DNA of 40,556 nt, taken from Planctomycetota bacterium (lineage in GTDB: Bacteria; Planctomycetota; UBA1135; UBA2386). Numbering within the stretch: position 1 is the first letter of the stretch; the number at the start of each line of letters is the position of its first letter. Below the pieces are notes generated by a model. The model did not search any database. It saw only the letters and a program-made list of their open reading frames with translations, and was not told where the DNA came from. Location of the stretch: NCBI GenBank assembly GCA_016793265.1, contig JAEUHT010000229.1, positions 1-40,556 of the forward strand. Direction: 5' to 3'. Made by a program: the position numbers and the translations under genes. This document shows, one piece after another, positions 25,921-33,963 of the stretch.

Positions 25921-28235
25921 TGTCGGCCTCGGGCTTCTTCGGTGCGGCTCTGCAGTTCGCGTTGCTTGTCGCGCAGCGCCCGCACCTCCTGCACCATGTC
26001 CTGGTAGTCGTTCCACTCCTCGAGCCGCAGCAGCAGCTGCTCCAGGTCCGCCAGCATGGCCGCCTGGTCGGCTTCGGCGCGCTGCAGCAGCGGCGCGCGT
26101 TCGGCGTCGCGCGCGACCTGCGCCTCGGCGAGCAGGCGGGCGAGGGCCGGCGCGCGCGTCGAGGTGAGCACATCGGCGAGCTGCACCATGTTGAGGATCG
26201 GGTCGAGCGTCGTCGGCATTTCGCCGAGCGTGCCGGCGGCGCGGCGCGCGGCGAGGTCGCGGTAGAAGGCTGGGTCGGCGGCCACCGCTTCGCGCAGCGT
26301 GCGGCCGTGCTCGACGAACAGCTGCACCACCTTGTCGGCGTTCTGGCTGGTCTCCAGCCGGTTCCAAAGGTGCAGGTCGAAGGCGCGCATCAGGCCGAGG
26401 TGCACACGTTCGGTGGCGCTGCGGATGCGACCCTGGCCGACCTCGATGCCGGTGAGCTGCATGGGGAACTCACCGGTCGGTTGCCCAGTGCGGGCCAGCA
26501 GGTCCTGGAGGCGGCCGAGACGATCACGCTGCACGTCGACCGCCTGGGCGACCTCTTCGCGCAGGCCGCGGAACTGGCGGCCGATGATGGCGGCGAGCTG
26601 GGGCGGGTCGACGATCGGCACGATGCGCCGCGGCAGCTCGGTGGCCCCGGGTTCGGGCTGGCGGTTGTCGGCGAGTCGCAGGTGCAGCACGAGGCTGTCG
26701 TTCTCGGCCGCGGCGCCGCCGAGCAGATCCTTGACCTCGAACAGCGTGGTCGGCAGCAGCGACGTCACGGCGGCGGCGGTGGCCGGGTCGCCCGGGAGTG
26801 CTGCGGCGAGCAATTCCTGCTGCAGCGTGGTCTGGCCGGCGCGTTCGATCTGCAGGCTGGCGCGCACCAGGCCGAAGTCGTCCTTGGCCTCGAGGCGCAC
26901 ACACAAGAGACCGGTCGGCAACAGCGCGATGGCCTCGTCGGGCAACAGCCAGCGGCCGACCGGCGCGTAGTCCTGCAGCGCGGCGATCGGGTAGGTGCCG
27001 GGGTCGGGGTTGCGCAGGCCGTTGCCGCCGATCAGCTCACACTGGTAGCGATCGGAGCCCTCGATGCGGAAGCGTGCGCGGTAGACCGTGGCCGCGCCGC
27101 TGTCGTCTTGCGGCGCCACCGGCCCGAGCTCGATGCGGCGACCGCTCTCGAGCAGCACGAGTGCGGCGGTCGTCACCGGGGCAGTCGTGGTCAGCGACAA
27201 TTCGACCTCGGCGCCGATCAGGCCTTCGATGGCGCCACCGCTCTGCGTGACCGCCGCCGCGCCGGTGTAGGCGGGCGGGGTGACCAGGGCGCTCAGCGTA
27301 GCCACCTGCGGCGGGTGCACGGTGCGCACCACGACGCGGCGGTCGCCATGTTCGTCGTCGCCGCCGCGGGCGTGGAACTCGAAGTCGCCGGCGAGGCGTC
27401 GGAAGACATGGCGGAAGCGGTCGCCCGGTCGCGGCGTCATCGACACCGACCGCGGTTCGTCGCCGCGGCCGGCGCGCAGCGTGCGCACGTCGAGCCAGAC
27501 CTCCTTCGGCACGGTGCCGATGGCGAGCACCGACACGTGCAGGTCGGCGCCCGCCGGCAACACCAGCTCGGTCAGGCCGTCTTGGTCCGAGCGCTGCAGG
27601 TCCGCGCCGGCCGGCGGCAGTTCGAGCCGCAGCGTGGTGGCGCGCGGGTAGTCGACGGCGAAGCCCAGGTGCCGCCAGACGAATGCGTTCGTGGTGGCCG
27701 GGTACCACAGGGCGCCGAGGGCGGTGACGAGCGCCAGCAGCAGGGCTGCGGCAGCGAAGCGCCGGGTGCGACGGCTGTCGAAGAGCTGCTGCAGCGGCAG
27801 GGCCTGCACCGCGGCGGCGGTCTCTTCGAGCAGGCGCTCGATCATCGCCGGCGACTGGTTGCGCAGCGCTGCGGGCGGCATGGCATGCAGCTGGATCGCC
27901 GAGACGAGGCGCTGATGCAGGGTCGGGAAGGTGCGCTCGAACCACACCGCGAGGTCGTGGTCGGCGAAGCGCCGCGACAGCGGGTAGCGCACGAAGCGCA
28001 CGGCGCCGTAGCCGAGCAGCGACACCAGCGCGAGGCTGTGCAGCAGGCGGATCGGCAGCGGCAGGAACAACCAGCGGTCCAGCCCGAACGCGAACAGCAG
28101 CGCCGCCAGCACGAGCGCCGACGTGATGCTGACGCCGTGGGCGAAGAAGCGCGCACGCAGACGCTGGTGCTGGGCACCGAGCAGGGGCCGCAGCACCTGC
28201 AGCACGGGATCGTTGTTGGCTTCGCGTTCGCTCAC
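25917..28235 (-). CDS. DUF4175-like large membrane protein of the Bat-like operon
   Basis: A 772-residue protein. Three hydrophobic segments lie in the N-terminal quarter (about 35-55, 60-75 and 165-185), separated by a soluble helical part (FERTFPTLHQRLVSAIQLH). After them comes a long beta-rich extracytoplasmic region (residues about 200-540, e.g. LSALVTPPAYTGAAAV, then DDFGLVRASLQIERAG) that reads like immunoglobulin-type repeats. A helical C-terminus (about 570-772) contains YQDMVQEVRALRDKQRELQ. The pattern of membrane helices followed by 'PPAYTG' and 'DDFGL' segments is the one I associate with DUF4175 and related planctomycete proteins; this is recognition by eye. The gene overlaps the next by 4 bp. 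Role unknown. Confidence 0.8.
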   Translation of the reverse strand: MSEREANNDPVLQVLRPLLGAQHQRLRARFFAHGVSITSALVLAALLFAFGLDRWLFLPLPIRLLHSLALVSLLGYGAVRFVRYPLSRRFADHDLAVWFERTFPTLHQRLVSAIQLHAMPPAALRNQSPAMIERLLEETAAAVQALPLQQLFDSRRTRRFAAAALLLALVTALGALWYPATTNAFVWRHLGFAVDYPRATTLRLELPPAGADLQRSDQDGLTELVLPAGADLHVSVLAIGTVPKEVWLDVRTLRAGRGDEPRSVSMTPRPGDRFRHVFRRLAGDFEFHARGGDDEHGDRRVVVRTVHPPQVATLSALVTPPAYTGAAAVTQSGGAIEGLIGAEVELSLTTTAPVTTAALVLLESGRRIELGPVAPQDDSGAATVYRARFRIEGSDRYQCELIGGNGLRNPDPGTYPIAALQDYAPVGRWLLPDEAIALLPTGLLCVRLEAKDDFGLVRASLQIERAGQTTLQQELLAAALPGDPATAAAVTSLLPTTLFEVKDLLGGAAAENDSLVLHLRLADNRQPEPGATELPRRIVPIVDPPQLAAIIGRQFRGLREEVAQAVDVQRDRLGRLQDLLARTGQPTGEFPMQLTGIEVGQGRIRSATERVHLGLMRAFDLHLWNRLETSQNADKVVQLFVEHGRTLREAVAADPAFYRDLAARRAAGTLGEMPTTLDPILNMVQLADVLTSTRAPALARLLAEAQVARDAERAPLLQRAEADQAAMLADLEQLLLRLEEWNDYQDMVQEVRALRDKQRELQSRTEEARGRQ

Positions 28236-28260
28236 GACAGATTGCGCGGGGGCCGCCGCC

Positions 28261-29394
28261 TCAGCGTTGGAAGATCGGCAGGTACTGGAAAGGGATCTGC
28301 AGGATCAGCGTCGCCACGGCGGTGCCGAAGGCTGGGCCGGGACCTGGGTCGCAGCGCCACGAACCGTCGGGCAGCTGCTCACGCAGCAGGATGTCCTTGA
28401 TGGCGCGGAAGTAATTCGTCCACTTCGGATCCCCCGTGATGTAGTAGGCCTGCACCGCATAGTAGTGGCCGTAGTAGAAGAAGTAGTGGTGCTTCCACTC
28501 GGCGCTGAACGACAGCATGCGGCGATCCATGTAGTCGAGCGCGTCGCGGATCACCGGGCTGTCGTATTCACCGGCGGCATACAGCGTGGTGACGCCGGCC
28601 GCGGTCAGCGGGAAGGTGGCGCGCGTCTGGTCGCGGTTCTGGTAGCGGAAGCTGCCGCCGTCGTCGCCGTAGGCCGCGGCGCCGGGCCAGCGGTTGACGC
28701 GTTCGTTGCTGCGCACGGCGCTGCGGTAGACGTAGTTCTGCGCGTTGCGGATGGTCGTGATCGGCACGTGGATGCCGACGTTGCGCGCCGAACGCAGGGC
28801 CAGCACCTGGCAGACGGTGATGGAGATGTCGGACTCGCGCGCGAACGGGCGGTACCGCCAGCCGCCCTCGGCGTTCTGCGAGTCGACGATCAGGTCGACC
28901 GCGCGCTGCAGCGCGCGCTTGACGTCGGGCCGGTCGACCATGCCGTAGACCTCGGCCAGGAACAGCGTCGCGAAGGCATGGCTGTACATGCGCGTGCCGT
29001 TGTCCATGATCTGGCCGTCGTCCTGCACGCAGCGCAGCACGTAGTCGATGCCGCGGTCGACGACCGGGCCGTACTTGCCGCGGTCGGGCAGGTGGCCACC
29101 GGCGAGGAAGCTGATCAGCGCCAGCGCCGAGACGCCGACGTGCGGCAGCGGCCGGTCGTCGAGCGTGATGTAGTCGTTGTTGAGCTTGTAGCCGACGAGT
29201 TCGGACCACGAACCGTCAGGCTGCTGGCGCGCCGCCAGCCAGACGTGGCCCTTGTTGACCGCTTCGCGCAGGCGTTCGTCGATCAACTGCTCGTTGCTGG
29301 CGCCGCGCCGCAGGGTCTCCTGGGCTGGCAGCAGGTTGCCGAGCAAGGCGAGCAGGTGGAGCAGCAACAGGGCGGTGGTGGGCACGCGGCTCAT
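28261..29394 (-). CDS. Exported alpha/alpha-toroid protein (prenyltransferase/squalene-cyclase repeat)
   Basis: A 377-residue protein with a signal peptide (MSRVPTTALLLLHLLALLGN, then LLPAQE). The mature part has several toroid repeats: KGHVWLAARQQPDGSW, GIDYVLRCVQDDGQIMDN, DLIVDSQNAEGGWRY and LLREQLPDGSWRCDPG. The QxxDGSW motifs are typical of prenyltransferase/squalene oxidase repeats. No catalytic DxDD motif of a terpene cyclase is apparent, so a binding or structural role is more likely than a cyclase (inference). Tyr is concentrated near HHYFFYYGHYYAVQAYYITG, an unusually aromatic helix. The ATG overlaps the stop of the propeller protein gene (ATGA), so the two are coupled. Confidence 0.87.
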   Translation of the reverse strand: MSRVPTTALLLLHLLALLGNLLPAQETLRRGASNEQLIDERLREAVNKGHVWLAARQQPDGSWSELVGYKLNNDYITLDDRPLPHVGVSALALISFLAGGHLPDRGKYGPVVDRGIDYVLRCVQDDGQIMDNGTRMYSHAFATLFLAEVYGMVDRPDVKRALQRAVDLIVDSQNAEGGWRYRPFARESDISITVCQVLALRSARNVGIHVPITTIRNAQNYVYRSAVRSNERVNRWPGAAAYGDDGGSFRYQNRDQTRATFPLTAAGVTTLYAAGEYDSPVIRDALDYMDRRMLSFSAEWKHHYFFYYGHYYAVQAYYITGDPKWTNYFRAIKDILLREQLPDGSWRCDPGPGPAFGTAVATLILQIPFQYLPIFQR

Positions 29395-32300
29395 TTCGGA
29401 TCGTCCGGGGAGCGCAGCAAGAGCAGACCCTGCCGCGAGGTGACGACAGTGTAGGCGCCGAAGCCCGCGACCTGGGGCCGGCTGGCGGTTTCGAGCCGCA
29501 GGTAGGGGGCGCCGCCCGGCAACACGCCTTTGCGGGTGACGAGGTCGAGCACGTAGAGGCGGGCCGGGGCGCCGGAGCGCAGTGGCTGCACGCCGAAGGC
29601 GACGAAGTCGGCGCCGGCCGCGGTCCGGCCGAACACCGGCGCCGGCTGCACCTCGCCGTCTTCGTTGCCGAGGCCGTAGACGAACACCGGGCCGTCGCCT
29701 TCGACCGGGAAGCAGAACAGCTCGCGCTGCCGGCTCTGCAGGTCGGCGATCGCCGACACCGCGAGGAACGGCGGCGCCGGGTTGGGCACCAGCGCCCGCT
29801 CCCAGTTGAGCCGCATGGCGTCCGGGCCGACCACGGCCGTGCGCTGCTCGCTGCCGTCGCCGGTGCGCAGCAGCACGATGCGGCCCGGTCGCTGTTCGCT
29901 GCGTTCGACGATGACGAGGCGGTCGCCGCGCCGCGCCACCATCTCGAGCTGCAGGCCGGCGGTGCCCTGCCACTGCCAGGCGATCGCACCCTGGCGATCG
30001 ACCGCGAACAAGCGCGGTGGCTCGTTGCCGTTGGCCCCCTCGACCGGCAGGTAGAGGCGTTCCTGGTCGGCGCTGATGGCGAGCGGGTAGAGACCCGTGG
30101 TCAGGTTGCCCCGATCGAGGCGCAGGCTGGTCTGCAGCGCGCTGTCGAGATCGAGGCTGCGCACGACGCGGCCGGTGACCGGGTCGAGGCCGTCGACGTG
30201 CACCCCGTCCGGGCCGATGGCGAACAGCAGCACCTGGCCTTCGACCTGCTTGGCGCGCAGTTGGTCGGCCGTCATCGGCCGCCGCCACAGCACGACGCCG
30301 GAGGTCGGTTCGACGCCGAACACCTCGCCGGTGCCGTTGAGCGCCGCGGGGTGCGCCTGCATCTGCAGCACACCGCCTTCGACGCCGAGGCATTCGAGTT
30401 GGCGCAGGCTGTCGTTCGGCAGCGACCACAACACCGTGCCGGTGCGGTGGTCGAGCCCCTGCAGCCGCTCCATGTCGGGCAGCACGAGCACGTCGCCGCA
30501 GCGGTAGACCCGGTCGATGAAGTCGATGGCGGTGGCGAACGTCGCCACCGGCGGCGCGCCGCCCGCGGGCACTTCATAGGCGACCAGTTCGCGGCCACTG
30601 ACCAGGTAGAGCAAACGGTCCCCGCGCGGCGCAAAGCCCCGGGCGTCGATGGTGTCGACCTGACGCGGATACTCCCCGGCGCGGCGCGGGTTGATGCGCG
30701 CGACGATGGCCGCGGGCAGGGTCGCGCCGGCGACCGGCGGTGCCGGCGCCTCGCCGCGCCGGGCCAGCACGGTGCCATAGTCGGCGCCTTGGTCGTCGGG
30801 CCAATCCGACGGTGTGGAGGCGAACGGACGCAGCAGCGCCGCCATCGCCGCGGCGAGGGCCAGGTTGCCGCGGCGCTCGGCGGCGACGAGCACCCGCCGC
30901 AGCACGCCCGGGGCCGGGCCGTCGCCGCGCAGGCCCTGCGCCAGCACCTCACTGGCGACCCGCAGGTCGCCGCGGCGCACGGCGGCGTCGAGCAGGCGCA
31001 GCCGCGCGTTGCGCGCCGCTTGGCTGTTCGGGAAGCGTTGGGTCAGCCGTTCGAGGGCCTGGTCGTCGTCGCCCGCCTCGGCCAAGGCGCGGTCGGCGCG
31101 CGCGGCGACCGCCGCGTAGACGCTGGCGCCGTGGCTCTGCATCAGGCGCTGCAGGTTGGCCTCGGCGGCCGCTGCCGCGGTCTCTCCGCCGAGGTCGACC
31201 TCGCCGTGGCCCTCCAGCAGCTGCTGCCACAACGCCACCGCCGCGGCCGGCTCGGCTTCGGCCGCGAGCGCCCGCTGCCACAGCACGTAGCAGCGCACCG
31301 GCACGCCCTCGCCGTACGGGAACAGGGCCGTCGGCGCCTGCCGTTCGAGGCGGTCGAGTTCGCTGCAGAAGCGCGGCAGATCACTGCGGCAGCGCTGCAG
31401 CAGCAGGGCCTGCATCTCCAGCCACTGGCGCTGGTCGGGCGCATCGTCGCGCGCGGCGGCGAGCAGGCGATCGGTCTCGGCCGCGTCACGCTGCAGCGCC
31501 GCCATCGCGGTGGCGCGGGCATGGTCGAACAGCTCCCGCTGCAGCGCCAGCCGCACCGGGTGGCTCGGCGGGTAGTTGCGGCGCCGGCAGCCGTCGAGGC
31601 CGCGGCGGTAGAGCGCCTGCAGCGCCGCCAGGTCGGCCTCGGCCGGCGCCTCGGCCAGCAGCGCGCGCCGCAGCGTCGCCAGGCGCAGGATCGCCGCCGG
31701 GTCGTCGGGGGCGGCGCGGTGGCGGGCTTCGACCTGCTGACGCAGCGCCGCCGCGTCGAGCATGAGATCGAAGTTGCGTTGCCGCAGCGAGACGACGATG
31801 CCGTCGACGAGCAGCAGGTTGCCGGGCTGCAGCCCCTGCACCGGCACCGGGGGGCGCGGGTTGCCGTCGCGGTCGAACGGCAACAGCCGACCGTAGCGCG
31901 AGAACCACAGGCCGTCGCTGGTCAGCGCCGGGCGCCCAGGCAGGGCCGCGTCGCGCAGCGAGCCCAGCGCCTCCGGATGCACCAGCTGGCGCACCTCGGG
32001 GCTGCGGCCGTTCTTGGTCGCCGGGCGCGCCTTGACCGCCACGGCGCCGGCGCCGCTGAGCACGAACTCGTCGCCGAGGCAGCCGGCGAGCCACATCACG
32101 CGGTTCGCCACGCGGTCGACGACGGCGTCGAACGACAGCCGCCACAGCAGCTCGCCGCCTTCGACGTCGAAGCCGAGCGCGTAAGGCGAGTCGAGCGGGG
32201 TCAGGCAGACGGTGCCGCCGGTGACGGCCGGCGCGTTGTTGGCGAAGTAGACCGGACGGTCCTCTTGGCGATGCCAGACGGTCTTCGGCATCACCACGAC

Positions 32301-33899
32301 CTCGTGCGAGCTGACCCAACGCAAGGCGCCGGTGCGGGCGTCGATGGCGTAACAGACACCGAGGTTGCTGGCGCCGAACAAGACGCCGTCGGCGAGCGCC
32401 AACGGCGACGCCGCGAACTCCATGTTGGCGTTGCCGAACATGTTGACCTCCTGCTGGCTCGAGCAGACGAGGCGGCGCCACTTCGGTTGGCCGGTGCGCA
32501 GGTCGTAGGCGGCGACGGCGAAGGCGATGGCGCCGGAGCGGTCGTGCACCGGCACGTAGACGGTGTCGCCGGCGACCAACGGCGGGCCGCAGGCGTCGTG
32601 GCCGCGGAAGCGCCGCGTGCGCGGCCCGTCGATGTTGTCGAAGTGCGACCACAACAGCTTGCCCGAACTGCGCGCGAAGGCGAACGTGCGCCGCAGCGCG
32701 AGCTTGCTGATGACGCGCAGGCCACCGTTGAAGTTGATGTTCTGGCTGTTGTCGGGCACCTGCAGCACGGCGACGACGACGTCGTCGCCGACCGCCGCGG
32801 CCAGCACGGTGTCCGGGTTCAACCGGACCTCTGCGTCGGGGTTGAAGCGGCGACGGCTGCGGCCGCGATCGCCGCCGCTGCCGTCGTCGGCGTCGGCGTC
32901 GTCGCGCATCGGCGAGGGGGTCGCCCAGGCGAAGGCGTGCCGCAGCGCATCGAAGCACAGCAGCTCGCGACCGGTGTTGATGAAGATGCCGTCGAGATCG
33001 CCGACGGGGAACATGGCCAGTTCGCCGTGGTCGTTACGCTGGAACCCGGGCGCGGCGATGTCTTCGGTCCAGCGCCGGGCCGTCAGGTCGCCCGCCGGCG
33101 GCGCCATCGGCGTGCGGCCGGCGCGACCGCCGCCGATCGCGGGGTAGTCGTTGCGCACGGCCAGCGGCGGCAGCACCGCCAGCAGGTCGTCCACCGCGGC
33201 GGGCAGCGGTTCGGCCCCAGCGGCGGCGCGGGCGGCGCGCGGGTCGTCGAGCACGCCGGCGAGGTGCAGCCGCTCGGCCACGCGGGCTTCGTCGCGGCTG
33301 CCGAAGCGGGTGGCGTCGAAGGCGGCGCGAAAGTGACCCGCTGCGGTCAGGCCGTCGCCGGCCTCGAAGGCGAGGTCGCCGAGGCGGAGCCTGGCGGCAA
33401 GGCCGAGCTGTGACGGCGCGAAGCGGTCGGCCAGCCGTTCGAGTTGGGCGGGCGGCAGCGTGGTCAGATCGACGTCGGCAAGCGCACCGGCTTCGCGGCG
33501 CACGAGATCCTCGTAGGCGGCTGCCGCGGCCGGCGGCAGGTTGGCGAGCGTCTGCACGACCGCGAGGCGAAGGCCGAGGAAGCGCCCGGGGCTCACCGGT
33601 ACGACGCCGCCGGTGTCGGCCTGCATCACGCCGTGCAGCCGCTGCACGGCGGCAGCGAAGTCGCCGGCCTCCAATTCGGTGAGCGCCACCTGCCACAGGT
33701 GGATCTGCTCTTGCGAGCGCACCAGCGAGAACAGGTTGTCGTCCTGGCTGGTGGTGAACTCGACCGGGTTGCACAGCTGGCGCTGTGGCGGCCGCTGCCC
33801 CAGCCCCGGCACGGCGAGTGCGAGGGGGAGCAGGCGCGCCAGCAGGCGCCCGGCGCCGCACCACGGGCGGCCTCGGCAGGAGTCGGCGGGCAGGTTCAT
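29391..33899 (-). CDS. Giant exported PQQ-type beta-propeller protein with helical repeat middle
   Basis: About 1502 residues. I start it at MNLPADSC (33899); MQNGRM a few codons upstream is possible. A signal peptide follows (RLLARLLPLALAVPGLGQ). Residues about 50-210 look like helical TPR-type repeats (LTELEAGDFAAAVQRLHGV). A first propeller part follows (AYDLRTGQPKWRRL, AIDARTGALRWVS, FDVEGGELLWRLS): strand pairs ending in Trp, as in PQQ-like repeats. The middle (about 770-1080) is helical and Ala/Arg-rich, again TPR-like. A second propeller half follows (GLDHRTGTVLWSLP, GVEPTSGVVLWRRP, GLDPVTGRVVRSLD). No enzyme active site is seen, so it is more likely a scaffold than a PQQ dehydrogenase (inference). 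Placed between a VWA protein and the toroid gene. Confidence 0.85.
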   Translation of the reverse strand: MNLPADSCRGRPWCGAGRLLARLLPLALAVPGLGQRPPQRQLCNPVEFTTSQDDNLFSLVRSQEQIHLWQVALTELEAGDFAAAVQRLHGVMQADTGGVVPVSPGRFLGLRLAVVQTLANLPPAAAAAYEDLVRREAGALADVDLTTLPPAQLERLADRFAPSQLGLAARLRLGDLAFEAGDGLTAAGHFRAAFDATRFGSRDEARVAERLHLAGVLDDPRAARAAAGAEPLPAAVDDLLAVLPPLAVRNDYPAIGGGRAGRTPMAPPAGDLTARRWTEDIAAPGFQRNDHGELAMFPVGDLDGIFINTGRELLCFDALRHAFAWATPSPMRDDADADDGSGGDRGRSRRRFNPDAEVRLNPDTVLAAAVGDDVVVAVLQVPDNSQNINFNGGLRVISKLALRRTFAFARSSGKLLWSHFDNIDGPRTRRFRGHDACGPPLVAGDTVYVPVHDRSGAIAFAVAAYDLRTGQPKWRRLVCSSQQEVNMFGNANMEFAASPLALADGVLFGASNLGVCYAIDARTGALRWVSSHEVVVMPKTVWHRQEDRPVYFANNAPAVTGGTVCLTPLDSPYALGFDVEGGELLWRLSFDAVVDRVANRVMWLAGCLGDEFVLSGAGAVAVKARPATKNGRSPEVRQLVHPEALGSLRDAALPGRPALTSDGLWFSRYGRLLPFDRDGNPRPPVPVQGLQPGNLLLVDGIVVSLRQRNFDLMLDAAALRQQVEARHRAAPDDPAAILRLATLRRALLAEAPAEADLAALQALYRRGLDGCRRRNYPPSHPVRLALQRELFDHARATAMAALQRDAAETDRLLAAARDDAPDQRQWLEMQALLLQRCRSDLPRFCSELDRLERQAPTALFPYGEGVPVRCYVLWQRALAAEAEPAAAVALWQQLLEGHGEVDLGGETAAAAAEANLQRLMQSHGASVYAAVAARADRALAEAGDDDQALERLTQRFPNSQAARNARLRLLDAAVRRGDLRVASEVLAQGLRGDGPAPGVLRRVLVAAERRGNLALAAAMAALLRPFASTPSDWPDDQGADYGTVLARRGEAPAPPVAGATLPAAIVARINPRRAGEYPRQVDTIDARGFAPRGDRLLYLVSGRELVAYEVPAGGAPPVATFATAIDFIDRVYRCGDVLVLPDMERLQGLDHRTGTVLWSLPNDSLRQLECLGVEGGVLQMQAHPAALNGTGEVFGVEPTSGVVLWRRPMTADQLRAKQVEGQVLLFAIGPDGVHVDGLDPVTGRVVRSLDLDSALQTSLRLDRGNLTTGLYPLAISADQERLYLPVEGANGNEPPRLFAVDRQGAIAWQWQGTAGLQLEMVARRGDRLVIVERSEQRPGRIVLLRTGDGSEQRTAVVGPDAMRLNWERALVPNPAPPFLAVSAIADLQSRQRELFCFPVEGDGPVFVYGLGNEDGEVQPAPVFGRTAAGADFVAFGVQPLRSGAPARLYVLDLVTRKGVLPGGAPYLRLETASRPQVAGFGAYTVVTSRQGLLLLRSPDDPK

Positions 33900-33963
33900 T
33901 CGGCCATTCTGCATCGGTAGGGGAGCGGTGGCGACTGGCGTGCCGGAGCCGGAACCGGCGGCA

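Noticed and set aside
30198..33413. Long plus-strand open frame opposite the propeller gene, and similar ones at 22963-26007, 25920-28400 and 36326-39748
   Set aside because: Same antisense shadow effect; compositions are biased and no motif, signal peptide or ribosome site is present, whereas the minus-strand genes have clear domains.
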